DNA of 64,000 nucleotides from DTYU01 sp040757355 (GTDB lineage: Bacteria > Bacillota > Desulfotomaculia > Desulfotomaculales > Ammonificaceae). Numbering within the stretch: the first letter of the stretch is position 1; each line of letters opens with the position of its first letter. The notes under the pieces were generated by a model that ran no database searches, was not told where the DNA came from, and worked only from the letters and a program-made list of their open reading frames with translations. The position numbers were made by a program, and so were the translations under genes. The stretch spans positions 48,559 through 112,558 of the forward strand of contig JBFLWY010000001.1 in NCBI GenBank assembly GCA_040757355.1, written 5' to 3'. This document shows positions 32,543-40,034 of the stretch, in pieces.

Positions 32543-33562
32543 TTGAGCGACCGGCAGAAGATGTTGGAGTCCACACTCCTGCAGATTGAACGGCAGTTCG
32601 GCAAGGGAGCTATTATGCGCCTGGGAGAGGCGACCGGGCGCTTCCAGGTTGAAGCCATCCCGACCGGCTCTATTGCGCTGGACGTAGCCCTCGGTGTGGG
32701 CGGGTTCCCACGCGGCCGGGTGGTCGAAATCTTTGGACCTGAATCTTCCGGAAAGACCACAGTAGCGCTGCACGCCGTCGCCGAAGCGCAACGCGAGGGA
32801 GGCGTTGCGGCGTTCATCGATGCGGAGCACGCCCTAGACCCGGCCTACGCGCGGCGTCTCGGTGTTGACGTGGACAACCTCCTGGTAGCCCAGCCGGATA
32901 CCGGGGAACAGGCGCTGGAGATCGCGGAAGCCCTGGTGCGCAGCAGCGCGGTTGACATCGTCGTCGTGGACAGCGTTGCGGCGCTGGTCCCGCGTGCTGA
33001 GCTCGAGGGTGAGATGGGCGATATTCACGTAGGTCTCCAGGCGCGTCTTATGTCCCAGGCCCTCCGGAAGCTCACCGGTGTGATCAGCAAGTCGCGGACT
33101 ACCGCGATTTTTATCAACCAGATCCGCGAAAAGGTCGGCGTGATGTTTGGAAACCCCGAGACCACGCCGGGCGGCCGGGCGCTGAAGTTTTACGCTTCGG
33201 TGCGACTGGAGGTGCGGAAGATCGAGGACCTGAAGCAGGGTGCCGAGAGGATCGGGAGCCGCGTCCGCGCCAAGGTGGTCAAGAATAAGATGGCACCCCC
33301 CTTCAAGCAGGCCGAGTTCGACATCCTCTACGGCGAAGGAATCTCGAAGGAAGGCAGTCTCCTCGACGCCGCGGTAGAGCTAAAACTGATATCCAAGTCG
33401 GGCACCTGGTACGCTTACGGCGACCAACGGCTCGGGCAGGGGCGGGACAACGCCCGGGAGTTCCTTAGGGAGAACCCGGACCTGTACCGGGAGATCGAAT
33501 CAAAGGTGCGGCAGGCGGTGAACCTGGTACGGTCCGAGACCGCCGCCACCCACACCGAATAA
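32543..33562 (+). CDS. recA: Recombinase RecA
   Basis: A 339-residue strand-exchange protein. Seen: FGKGAIMRLGE, Walker A GPESSGKTT, the Walker B VVDSVAALVPRAELEGEMGD, INQIREKVGVMFGNPETTPGGRALKF (loop L2 and following), and the acidic C-terminal domain. TTG start with CAGGGGGAG ahead. I saw no CGAAC-N4-GTTCG LexA box in the 79 bp before it, so SOS control may act further upstream, before cinA, or be absent. Confidence 0.97.
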   Translation: MSDRQKMLESTLLQIERQFGKGAIMRLGEATGRFQVEAIPTGSIALDVALGVGGFPRGRVVEIFGPESSGKTTVALHAVAEAQREGGVAAFIDAEHALDPAYARRLGVDVDNLLVAQPDTGEQALEIAEALVRSSAVDIVVVDSVAALVPRAELEGEMGDIHVGLQARLMSQALRKLTGVISKSRTTAIFINQIREKVGVMFGNPETTPGGRALKFYASVRLEVRKIEDLKQGAERIGSRVRAKVVKNKMAPPFKQAEFDILYGEGISKEGSLLDAAVELKLISKSGTWYAYGDQRLGQGRDNAREFLRENPDLYREIESKVRQAVNLVRSETAATHTE

Positions 33563-33572
33563 AGGGAACCGT

Positions 33573-33684
33573 AAAAAGGGGACCGGCTGCTTTTTGTTAA
33601 AAAAGTTGCCTGTCTCTTTTTTTTTGCAGTTACTTTTCTGGGGACTGGCTGCTTTTTGTCAAAAAAGCTGCCTATCCCTTTTTG
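33573..33684. repeat. Two tandem AAAAAGGGGAC-type hairpins after recA
   Basis: Hairpin one, arms at 33573-33595 and 33600-33622; hairpin two, about 33639-33659 and 33664-33684, both of the form GGGGACTGGCTGCTTTTT with an AAAAAGTTGCC complement. They lie between convergent genes and end in T runs on both strands, so they should work as a bidirectional terminator. The same family occurs at 44309-44356 and 46337-46383. Confidence 0.8.
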
Positions 33685-33695
33685 AGCGGCCGCTT

Positions 33696-34094
33696 TTAGT
33701 CTTCTTCGCTTCTCAGTGACTTCCAGGAGATGATATCGTGGTCAAGGAAACGCAGGCGCAGTGGTTCGCCCGTCTCTATAGCGCCGTTTAAGAACAGGTT
33801 GTAAAGCTCCTTGTGTGGATAGCGGACCACCTCACCGTCGGGGAACCGCACCCCGATCACTCCCTGGCCGTAAACGCCCACAAATTCTACGTCTTCCTCG
33901 GTGACGGGAGTAGCGCCCAGCTTCAGGCCGAGGGTGACCCCGGGTAGGATAATAAGTGCTGCGAGAAAGCCGATGATGAAATAGATACGCGGCCATTCGG
34001 GGTGGGCCAACCCGGTAAAGGCGATAATAAGTGCAACGGTAATCGGCACAGCCAGCGTAGTAAAGTAGCTCATTCTGCTGAAGAACTCCCGCAT
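33696..34094 (-). CDS. Hypothetical membrane protein
   Basis: A 132-residue protein with two membrane helices (about residues 12-28 and 36-56) and a cytoplasmic beta-rich tail (DVEFVGVYGQGVIGVRFPDGEVVRYPHKEL). No family recognised. It converges on recA and is not linked to other genes. Confidence 0.7.
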   Translation of the reverse strand: MREFFSRMSYFTTLAVPITVALIIAFTGLAHPEWPRIYFIIGFLAALIILPGVTLGLKLGATPVTEEDVEFVGVYGQGVIGVRFPDGEVVRYPHKELYNLFLNGAIETGEPLRLRFLDHDIISWKSLRSEED

Positions 34095-34289
34095 TTTCGC
34101 CCTCCGGTTAAATATGGTTAATAAGTTCGCAGTTCAAGGTTCTAACCCCGCCGCGCATAATCAACTTTTTCGCTTTTGAGCACCATTTTCCTTTCTGAAA
34201 CAATTATCTTTTAATGTGCGGCCTGTTATGTACCAACAGTTGCTAATAAGACGCGGGCAGGATACAATTTAGATTAGGTGGAGTTTTTG

Positions 34290-35006
34290 GTGCAATTACA
34301 GCAAATATTGGGCGAACCGGGACAACAGGTTTGCGGGCTGCTCGGCCGCACACGGCTTGCAAGGGCTTTTTACCTTGCCGGCGGTACCGGTCTGGCGCTG
34401 CAGCTCAAGCACCGGCAGTCTTGCGACCTCGATTTTTTTCAGGAAAGCCTGTCAGAGAGGGTTCCCGGACAACAGATCGCCGGCGAGATCAAACACCTGT
34501 TCGGCGAACGACTTGCGAAACCGGCACTCAGACAGAGCGACCAGGTTGTTTGGGAAATTGCCGGGGTAAGAGTTGCTTTTGTCGCCTACCCGTTCTCTCT
34601 GTTGGAACCGCCTCTCAACGCGGGAACGCTTTACCCTGAACTGGAAGGCATCCGTCTGGCGACAACGCGGGAGATCGCGCTTATGAAAGCTTACGCTCTG
34701 GGGCGACGGGCGACTTTTAGGGATTACGTGGACCTTTATTTCTTGTTAAAGACAGGTCATACTACTCTTCAGGAGATTATCAAAAATGCATGTTTAAAGT
34801 TCACCCTGGAGAGCGAAACTCTTTTTTCAACACGGTTATTTTTAGAACAACTGACCTATTTGGAAGACCTTGAAGATAAGGATGCGGCTCTGAACTTAAT
34901 GTTCGATCGAAAAATTACAGCCGGCGAGGTCCAGGAGTTCTTTAAGGCAGAAACGGTCCGGTTCTTGTCAGATGAAATCTCCCTTAAAAAGGAGCCTGGT
35001 TTATGA
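34290..35006 (+). CDS. AbiEii/AbiGii-type nucleotidyltransferase toxin
   Basis: A nucleotidyltransferase of about 238 residues in the AbiEii toxin superfamily (DUF1814). Seen: YLAGGTGLALQLKHRQSCDLDFF, the GG-T/S..D-D core of the catalytic site, then TREIALMKAYALGRRATFRDYVDLYFL, the conserved helical block. The GTG at 34290 lies 6 bp after AGGTGGAG; an earlier GTG at 34278 overlaps that site. Relatives (AbiE, MenT) inhibit growth by adding nucleotides to RNA such as tRNA. Its stop overlaps the next gene (ATGA), the likely antitoxin. Confidence 0.85.
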   Translation: MQLQQILGEPGQQVCGLLGRTRLARAFYLAGGTGLALQLKHRQSCDLDFFQESLSERVPGQQIAGEIKHLFGERLAKPALRQSDQVVWEIAGVRVAFVAYPFSLLEPPLNAGTLYPELEGIRLATTREIALMKAYALGRRATFRDYVDLYFLLKTGHTTLQEIIKNACLKFTLESETLFSTRLFLEQLTYLEDLEDKDAALNLMFDRKITAGEVQEFFKAETVRFLSDEISLKKEPGL

Positions 35007-35335
35007 AACTCCCCGCTTTTATGACTGGTTTATTCAAGAACTACGCCCCGGAGAGTATCGATACGGAGAAATATTTCAAGATGATCATTAAAACGGTTTT
35101 ATCGTACGGAACCTGGGACCAGATCATGTGGCTCTTCGACTATTACGGTGTTGAAAAGGTTAAAACTGTTTTTATCGAAGATTACTACGGGCTCCGGACC
35201 CTTCCGGAGAGCACCAGGCGCCTCTGGGAGTTGGTTTTTGTCGAAGCACCTCTTAGAGTAGAACCGCCTGCGGCCAAATGGCGCTCCTGTAGAAGGATTA
35301 TTCCGGCGTCAGAGGGAGGTGGCCAAGATGTATAG
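35003..35335 (+). CDS. DUF6922-like protein, probable partner antitoxin
   Basis: A 110-residue protein with the block TVLSYGTWDQIMWLFDYYGVEKVK followed by LPESTRRLWELVF, which I associate with the DUF6922 family found beside AbiEii-like nucleotidyltransferases. It overlaps the upstream gene by four bases and the next gene by eight. Here the toxin-like gene comes first. The C-terminal 25 residues, basic and Pro-rich, are less typical and might be altered. Confidence 0.65.
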   Translation: MKLPAFMTGLFKNYAPESIDTEKYFKMIIKTVLSYGTWDQIMWLFDYYGVEKVKTVFIEDYYGLRTLPESTRRLWELVFVEAPLRVEPPAAKWRSCRRIIPASEGGGQDV

Positions 35336-35789
35336 TAAAATTCTTGTGGCGGTGGACGGTTCCGAAAACTCCCTGCGGGCGGTGGCCGAAGGGGTCAAGC
35401 TGGCGCAGGGTAATCCGGGCGCACGGCTGGTACTGATTACGGTAATACCCCCGGTCGACCCGTTTTTCGGCTACGGGCCGCTGATCACGTCCCAGCAGGT
35501 GCAGGAAGCTGAACGAAGTGCGGCCGACGCCGTGCTCGCGAAAGCGAAGGAGGTTATCGGCCGGGCCGGCCGGGCCGCGGAAATAACCGAGGAGGCGGGA
35601 GTCACGGTCGAAAGCGTCGTCCAGATCGGGGACCCCGCGCAGTCAATAATCGAGTATGCCGCCCGCGAGGGTTTCGAGGTGATCGTAATGGGCCGCCGCG
35701 GGATGGGGATGTTAAAGGAACTGCTGCTGGGGAGCGTGAGCAGCAAGGTGCTGCAGCTTGCGCCCTGCCCGGTACTGCTGGTACGCTGA
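35328..35789 (+). CDS. Universal stress protein (UspA family)
   Basis: A 153-residue Rossmann-like protein. Seen: N-terminal KILVAVDGSENSLRA, and the ATP-binding motif GRRGMGMLKELLLGSVSSKVLQ with G-2x-G-9x-G-S spacing, ending CPVLLVR. The ATG at 35328 has GGGAGG eight bases before it. The function of most Usp proteins is survival under stress; target unknown. Confidence 0.92.
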   Translation: MYSKILVAVDGSENSLRAVAEGVKLAQGNPGARLVLITVIPPVDPFFGYGPLITSQQVQEAERSAADAVLAKAKEVIGRAGRAAEITEEAGVTVESVVQIGDPAQSIIEYAAREGFEVIVMGRRGMGMLKELLLGSVSSKVLQLAPCPVLLVR

Positions 35790-35929
35790 AAGAATCACCA
35801 AACTATTGTAAACCTGCACACTCTGATTTAAACGCCTCTGGGGAAGGAGATGATGAAAAGGATAGCCCGGCCGATTGCGGAAAAAAAATAAGGCGGCCGG
35901 GTATCTTAAAAGGAGAAAGGAGAAGAAAA

Positions 35930-36154
35930 ATGACTTACACAGTCAAAATTCCCGAGTTTGACCCCTGGATAATCGCTGCGGCTGTGGTCTGGAGCATTTT
36001 CTGGAAGGGACTGGCCCTCTGGCGGGCAGCCCGGAACGAACAGCGCGGCTGGTTTATCGCCCTCCTCCTTATCAACACCCTCGGAATTTTAGAGATGCTT
36101 TACCTGGGGATTTGGGGCAAGAAGCGCACGGCCTGGGGCAGGCGGATATGGTAG
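35930..36154 (+). CDS. Small DUF5652-like membrane protein
   Basis: A 74-residue protein with two membrane helices (about residues 15-33 and 41-61). The motif WKGLALWRAARNEQRGWFIALLLINTLGILEMLYL is the DUF5652 pattern. A strong AGGAG site precedes the ATG. Function unknown. Confidence 0.78.
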   Translation: MTYTVKIPEFDPWIIAAAVVWSIFWKGLALWRAARNEQRGWFIALLLINTLGILEMLYLGIWGKKRTAWGRRIW

Positions 36155-36177
36155 ATATGTCATTATGCATCATCATT

Positions 36178-36216
36178 CGGTTCAAAGCATACGAGTTGAG
36201 AAAGATAGGCGAAATT
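36178..36216 (+). pseudogene. Fragment of a DUF4160 gene
   Basis: About a dozen codons, FKAYELRKIGEI, match the C-terminal part of the DUF4160 gene at 37366-37603, with no 5' half. The fragment runs straight into a CCAGCACTCAG element end at 36219. Confidence 0.6.
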
Positions 36217-36218
36217 AA

Positions 36219-36229
36219 CCAGCACTCAG
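36219..36229. repeat. Solo end of the CAGCACTCA family
   Basis: CCAGCACTCAG abuts the broken DUF4160 fragment. No second end was found within 150 bp. Confidence 0.5.
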
Positions 36230-36362
36230 TTAAACACTTGCCCGGATAACTCGGGCTGGCCTTTAGCTGAAAGAAGCTTTCCGTTTATTACGAAAAAGAA
36301 CGTCGCTGAATGCCAGGCGGCGTTACACACCGGCATCTAAAAGGCCCAGGATGTTTTCCGCC

Positions 36363-36662
36363 TTAGCTGCTCCTGTATTCCCGTTCCAGCGCTTCGGCAA
36401 GCCAGAGTTGGATCAGTGTCTGGTAAGGAATTCCCTTTCTTGCTGCGATCCGCCTAATCCTCGCCAGATGCGGTGCGGAAATACGGATGGTAATCACTTC
36501 CTTGCGCTCCCGGCGCCGGCGCAGCTTTTCGGCGAGTTCCGGGGCGAGCACCAGCTCCTCAGGCTCGGTTTCCCCTATCAGTTCCACCGTATCGTGCGTA
36601 TCAAAGAAATCGCGTGCCTCTTGCTCGTCTTTAAACTCTGGAATCCGTGGTTTTTGAGCCAT
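36363..36662 (-). CDS. CopG/BrnA-like antitoxin
   Basis: A 99-residue protein with a C-terminal ribbon-helix-helix (VITIRISAPHLARIRRIAARKGIPYQTLIQLWLAEAL) and a variable acidic N-terminus (FKDEQEARDFFDTHDTVEL), as in CopG-type antitoxins (PF12441). It lies 28 bp downstream of the BrnT-like toxin. It should bind the operon promoter as a dimer and neutralise the toxin. Confidence 0.85.
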   Translation of the reverse strand: MAQKPRIPEFKDEQEARDFFDTHDTVELIGETEPEELVLAPELAEKLRRRRERKEVITIRISAPHLARIRRIAARKGIPYQTLIQLWLAEALEREYRSS

Positions 36663-36690
36663 CTTAGTTCTGCCCCCTTTTGGATTTAGC

Positions 36691-36990
36691 TTAAGAAAGA
36701 ATCTGGGAGCGGTAGTAACGCCGCTCGGCCTGATTCATATCCCGCGCAGTAATTACGCGGACAACGCCACTTTGCTTAAGCACGAATACAACCAACAGGT
36801 ACCGTCCAGCTGCCGTTCGTCCGTATGCCAAGCGGTAGCCCTGGCGTGTCTTGCGGATCAATGCCTCCTCGGGGAACTCAAAAACTTCTTCCACTTCTAC
36901 CGGGGTGACGTTATGTTTGGTAATGTGCTGCACGTTTCCATTCGGCTGCTCTTCTGGATCCCATTCAAAGTCCCTAACGAAGAGGTTCAT
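36691..36990 (-). CDS. BrnT-like ribonuclease toxin
   Basis: A 99-residue BrnT/RelE-fold toxin. Seen: N-terminal FEWDPEEQPNGNVQHITKHNVTPVEVEEVF and the terminal RVITARDMNQAERRYY, the family's start and end signatures. BrnT cuts mRNA independent of the ribosome. First gene of a two-gene operon with the CopG-like antitoxin. Confidence 0.87.
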   Translation of the reverse strand: MNLFVRDFEWDPEEQPNGNVQHITKHNVTPVEVEEVFEFPEEALIRKTRQGYRLAYGRTAAGRYLLVVFVLKQSGVVRVITARDMNQAERRYYRSQILS

Positions 36991-37080
36991 TACGGCATCA
37001 CCCTGAAAAATATTTTAAGGGTCTGTAAATATAATGTCAATACAAGAATCTTTTCTTCCTAAATATAAAAAAGAGTAAAT

Positions 37081-37109
37081 AAATTTTTTTCTTCCGGGCG
37101 GAACTTTCG
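37081..37109 (+). repeat. TTCCGGGCGGAAC repeat, short copy
   Basis: Shares TTTTTTCTTCCGGGCGGAAC with longer copies at 39615-39660 and 40401-40446. The core TTCCGGGCGGAA is a near-palindrome. Confidence 0.75.
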
Positions 37110-37269
37110 TTAGGCTATACGGATGGAGCTTCGGGGTCCGTTCGGCGTTCAACGTTCGGCGTTAGGCTTTGGGGATAAAACTTTAGGGTCCGTTCAACGT
37201 TCTGCGTTTGGCGTTATCCGGAAAGCCACGGGAATTGAAAGATATTCTTAGGCGGGGCTGGCTGTCCGG
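37110..37269. other. Leader region with short-period repeats
   Basis: GGGTCCGTTCAACGTT-type words occur twice (about 37135 and 37187). From about 37205 the sequence is homologous to 38490 onward, the start of a duplicated promoter segment. Confidence 0.5.
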
Positions 37270-37298
37270 TTGCCGGCCGGTGCGGCGCAGGCTATAAT
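37270..37298 (+). promoter_or_regulatory. Promoter before the DUF4160/DUF2442 pair
   Basis: TTGCCG (37270-37275), 17-bp spacer, TATAAT (37293-37298). The whole segment from about 37205 to 37345 is duplicated at about 38490-38620, with the same boxes and spacing. Confidence 0.75.
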
Positions 37299-37365
37299 GA
37301 GAGTCAAAGATAAGACCCGGTGGGGTGATGAAAATGAGCATCGCACAATTCGAGGGTTGGTTCAG

Positions 37366-37603
37366 GTGCCGACAATTTTGAGGCAGGGTCCGTACAGGTT
37401 CTTTTTCTTCAGCAGGGAAACGTCGGAACCGCCGCATATTCATGTAGAAGAGGCGGAAAACTACGCGAAATTCTGGCTGAACCCTGTTTCGGCGGCGGCG
37501 TCATTTGGGTTTAAGGCGCACGAGTTGAGGAAAGATAGGAAAAATTGTGGAGGAAAATGCCGACCTTTTTAGGAGGGCTTGGGATGAGTACTTTAGGAAG
37601 TAA
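37366..37603 (+). pseudogene. DUF4160 gene with a one-base frameshift
   Basis: Starts as a normal DUF4160 protein (VPTILRQGPYRFFFFS, then EPPHIHVEEAENYAKFWLNPV, GFKAHELRK), but an extra A at about 37533 (AGGAAAGATAGG) throws it out of frame and it stops at 37572. Reading on in the +1 frame restores IGKIVEENADLFRRAWDEYFRK and a stop at 37603, the family's usual end. GTG start. The two halves are both well preserved, so the shift is recent or a sequencing error. It normally pairs with DUF2442, which follows, overlapping by 20 bp. Confidence 0.75.
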
Positions 37604-37847
37604 CCAGCAGGTGCCGTTGGTTGCCCTTGATGTGTGGTTTGAAAATGAAATGCTGTATGTGAGGCTGAGTGACGGGAGGGAGCTCGGCGTGCCGGTTGAA
37701 TGGTTTCCCCGCCTGAAGAACGCTACGGCAAAAGAACGGGCGAACTGGCGGTTTATCGGCCGGGGAATCGGTATTCGCTGGCAACCCGCCGCGCATCCAG
37801 GTCGTCCATCACCACCGAGGTCACCTTCTGTTCAAGTGCCTGGATGA
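37584..37847 (+). CDS. DUF2442 protein with a replaced C-terminus
   Basis: Residues 1 to about 67 are a typical DUF2442 protein (ALDVWFENEMLYVRLSDGRELGVPVEWFPRL, then NWRFIGRGIGIRW). Beyond that the frame leaves the family and reads the complement of the PIN-domain gene. The canonical acidic ending (roughly DLDEDI..EGLL) is missing. DUF4160-DUF2442 pairs are suspected toxin-antitoxin modules; here the downstream junction has destroyed both tails. Confidence 0.7.
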   Translation: MSTLGSNQQVPLVALDVWFENEMLYVRLSDGRELGVPVEWFPRLKNATAKERANWRFIGRGIGIRWQPAAHPGRPSPPRSPSVQVPG

Positions 37848-38097
37848 TTACTTCTCGTTCGCCTGCTCCTAAATCCGGTAACAGCTTCAGAAGTTGCGGA
37901 CTGGCGAGCGAGCATTCGGCCAGCCAGGTGCCGAGGAGAGTCTGAATCGATTCAAGCGCCGGATCAGGCTTCTGCTGGATCTCTGCCAACACAGCCATAG
38001 GAACGAACACCTCATCTGCACCCAACAGCAGCAACTCTAAGCGGCCGAGGCGCGCCAGAAAAAGTAGCGGTCCGGCATCTACAACCCGCGCCCTCAT
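37753..38097 (-). CDS. PIN-domain (DUF3368) toxin, C-terminally truncated
   Basis: A 114-residue PIN-fold ribonuclease-like protein with the first acidic residue in VVDAGPLLFLARLG, the conserved Glu in VLAEI, the GAGEREVI motif and the last Asp pair VVMDDLDARRVA. Members normally run about 40 residues further (a segment like ..GTLGLLLRAKR..). Here the last ten residues are read from the DUF2442 gene, so the toxin is cut at the junction near 37783. It overlaps the antitoxin gene by four bases. Activity is doubtful. Confidence 0.75.
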   Translation of the reverse strand: MRARVVDAGPLLFLARLGRLELLLLGADEVFVPMAVLAEIQQKPDPALESIQTLLGTWLAECSLASPQLLKLLPDLGAGEREVIIQALEQKVTSVVMDDLDARRVASEYRFPGR

Positions 38098-38360
38098 TCC
38101 TTGAGCTTCCGTGCCGCCTCTATTTCCCGGGTTATCTCCTCGCCGCGGAGGTTGATCGCCGGCACGCCATAACGGGCGAGGGAAGCAAGGAAGGTTAACC
38201 GGTCGAGGCCGGCGAGCTCTGCCGCCAGTCCTGCCGACACTCGCCCCAATTCGTAAAGCTTGGCCGCCAACAAAAACCGCGCCTCAGCAGTAAACTCGGC
38301 CTCAGACATCTTCAGCGCCTGGGGCAAACCCTCCGGCACCGGTATACATACCTCGCGCAT
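38094..38360 (-). CDS. UPF0175 family antitoxin
   Basis: An 88-residue UPF0175 protein (FTAEARFLLAAKLYELGRVSAGLAAELAGLDRLTFLASLARYGV), a small DNA-binding-like helical antitoxin that accompanies DUF3368 PIN toxins. The start has CCTCTC-complement GAGAGGTGAT upstream. Intact. Confidence 0.85.
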   Translation of the reverse strand: MREVCIPVPEGLPQALKMSEAEFTAEARFLLAAKLYELGRVSAGLAAELAGLDRLTFLASLARYGVPAINLRGEEITREIEAARKLKE

Positions 38361-38792
38361 CGGGCATCACCTCTCTACATCCATTATACCCTTTCTTGAA
38401 TACTTCGCCCACCACTTGCTCCGCGGTGGCGTAGAGCCTTCTGCCTCAAATACTTTTCGCAATTGATTTGCCGCATATGTTCTGCGTTCGGCGTAAGCTG
38501 GAGAGCTGCAGGGATTTGGAAGATATTCTCAGGTGTAGCCGGCTGCCCGGTTGCCGGATGGCGCGGCACGGGATATAATGGGAGTCAGAGATGAAACCCG
38601 GTAGGGTGATGGAAATGAGCATGACCCCGGAAGAAGCAGAACTGATGGAGCGCGCTATCGAGGAAGGCTGTGAACGGGTATTACCCTGACTGGTGCATTT
38701 GAGTCAATGTAACGGAATTGCAGAGGGAAACATTAGTAAAGATGTAGAAGGACAGACATTTAGTGAGGAAGTTGCGGAAGGAGTGAGGTTTT
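38361..38792. other. Duplicated promoter segment and small relic frame
   Basis: From 38490 to about 38620 the sequence is a diverged copy of 37205-37345, including the promoter TTGCCG-17-TATAAT (38551-38579). After it a 24-codon frame (about 38616-38690, MSMTPEEAELMERAIEEGC..) begins at the same ATGAGC position as the copy at 37336, and ends early; this may be a relic or a short leader peptide. Confidence 0.55.
38551..38579 (+). promoter_or_regulatory. Duplicate promoter before the DUF433 gene
   Basis: TTGCCG (38551-38556), 17 bp, TATAAT (38574-38579), in the segment homologous to 37270-37298. It could drive the DUF433 gene at 38793. Confidence 0.65.
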
Positions 38793-39035
38793 ATGAATCC
38801 TCTTCTGAAGAGAATCACCGTTGATCCGAATATCTGCTTCGGCAAGCCCTGTATCCGCGGCACAAGGATCTGGGTTTCCCTGATACTAGATTTTTTAGCC
38901 AGCGGGATGACCATTGAAGAAATATTGGCGGAGTATCCGGACCTTCAGCGGGAAGACATTTACGCCGCGATTGCTTACGGAGCAGAGATGTCCCGGGAGC
39001 GGTACGTGGATATCGCCACGGAGGCTACCGGATAA
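38793..39035 (+). CDS. DUF433 protein, VapB45-like antitoxin without its toxin
   Basis: An 80-residue DUF433 protein: RITVDPNICFGKPCIRGTRI, then LASGMTIEEILAEYPDLQREDIYAAIAY, the full domain. DUF433 proteins are antitoxins to PIN (VapC45-like, DUF5615) toxins. No toxin gene is beside it; the next genes are hicBA. An orphan antitoxin, possibly acting against a related toxin elsewhere. Confidence 0.88.
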   Translation: MNPLLKRITVDPNICFGKPCIRGTRIWVSLILDFLASGMTIEEILAEYPDLQREDIYAAIAYGAEMSRERYVDIATEATG

Positions 39036-39074
39036 GACTTAAGCTCGATGAAAACTTTTCAGGGAGGGTCTTGC

Positions 39075-39344
39075 ATGAAAGGAAAGGTTGAATTTACGGC
39101 CGAGATATTTAAGGAAGGGGAGGTTTACGTTTCCCTGTGCCCGGAGCTGAACGTTTCAAGCTTCGGCGACTCGGTGGATGAGGCTAAGAAATCGTTGGTC
39201 GAGGCAGTTACGGCTTTCCTGGAGGAATGCAAAACGATGGGCACTTTCGAGGAAGTGCTCGAGGAAGCAGGTTTTCTTCGAACGGAGAGCGGCTGTGTGC
39301 CGTGCGAAGCCGTGGTTAAAAGCAGACTGATTATTCCGGCCTGA
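39075..39344 (+). CDS. hicB: HicB-like antitoxin
   Basis: An 89-residue HicB-fold protein (KVEFTAEIFKEGEVYVSLCPELNVSSFGDSVDEAKKSLVEAVTAFLEECK), the characteristic partial RNase H-like antitoxin domain. AGGGAGGG before the ATG at 39075 decides the start over one 27 bp upstream. The tail CEAVVKSRLIIPA has no separate DNA-binding domain. It precedes hicA by 2 bp. Confidence 0.88.
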   Translation: MKGKVEFTAEIFKEGEVYVSLCPELNVSSFGDSVDEAKKSLVEAVTAFLEECKTMGTFEEVLEEAGFLRTESGCVPCEAVVKSRLIIPA

Positions 39345-39346
39345 CG

Positions 39347-39748
39347 ATGAGCGGCAGAAGGATAACGCCTGTTCACTATACGCTGCTCGTGCGGGTCTTT
39401 GAGTATGACGGATGGAAAGTAACGAGGCAGAAGGGCGATCACCTTGTGATGACCAAACCCGGCGCCAAACGTCCCCTGGTGATTAAGACCAGTCCACGGC
39501 TTGTCCCTATAACACACATCCGTACCAACATGACCACGGCCGGTATGAGCAGGGAACGCTACTTACCCTGTCTGCGTGCGGACACGCACAGGCAGGCGCG
39601 AATAATGGGTTTTATTTTACCGCAAAAAATTTTTTCTTCCGGGCGGAACTTTTTCCGGCGCGGCTTTTGGGGTTGCTTGCTGCAAAACGCTGCCGCTCTC
39701 CACATCATACGTCTGCGCTGGCTTGACAGCCACTCCGGTCAATTATAA
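39347..39748 (+). CDS. hicA: HicA-like mRNA interferase with an aberrant C-terminal tail
   Basis: The first 68 residues are a HicA double-stranded RNA-binding fold (LVRVFEYDGWKVTRQKGDHLVMTK, catalytic His about residue 32, then HIRTNMTTAGMSRERYL). A normal HicA would end a few residues later. Instead the frame runs on for about 65 residues (PCLRADTHRQARIM..) across a CTGCGTGCGGACACGCACAGG hairpin and a TTCCGGGCGGAAC repeat at 39615-39660. The insertion has removed the native stop, giving a 133-residue product. Confidence 0.8.
   Translation: MSGRRITPVHYTLLVRVFEYDGWKVTRQKGDHLVMTKPGAKRPLVIKTSPRLVPITHIRTNMTTAGMSRERYLPCLRADTHRQARIMGFILPQKIFSSGRNFFRRGFWGCLLQNAAALHIIRLRWLDSHSGQL
39615..39660 (+). 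repeat. TTCCGGGCGGAAC repeat inside the hicA tail
   Basis: TTTTACCGCAAAAAATTTTT then TCTTCCGGGCGGAACTTTTT then CCGGCG; identical over about 44 bp to 40401-40446. Confidence 0.9.
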
Positions 39749-39833
39749 AATACGATTCGGTAGCAGAAAAAACTTAAAAACGTTAGCTTTAAGAGCAGAT
39801 TCTCTCCGATGGAAAAAGAAAGGAGGCGCCTCG

Positions 39834-40034
39834 ATGTTTAATGTAGCTGAAATCAAGGCTGCCATAGAAAAGCTTCCTGAGAGCGACTTTGTCCAGTTGA
39901 GGAAGTGGTTTTGGGAAAAAGACTGGCAGAAATGGGATAGACAAATTGAAGTGGACTCAGATGCCGGAAAGTTGGATTTCCTGATTGAAGAAGCATTCGA
40001 CGAAAAGAGTAAGGGACAACTCAAGGAGCTTTAA
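39834..40034 (+). CDS. Small antitoxin-like protein
   Basis: A 66-residue acidic helical protein (MFNVAEIKAAIEKLPESDFVQLRKWF, IEEAFDEKSKGQLKEL), of the addiction-module type that precedes RelE/ParE-like toxins. AAAGGAGG directly before the ATG at 39834. It ends one base before the toxin start. Confidence 0.8.
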   Translation: MFNVAEIKAAIEKLPESDFVQLRKWFWEKDWQKWDRQIEVDSDAGKLDFLIEEAFDEKSKGQLKEL

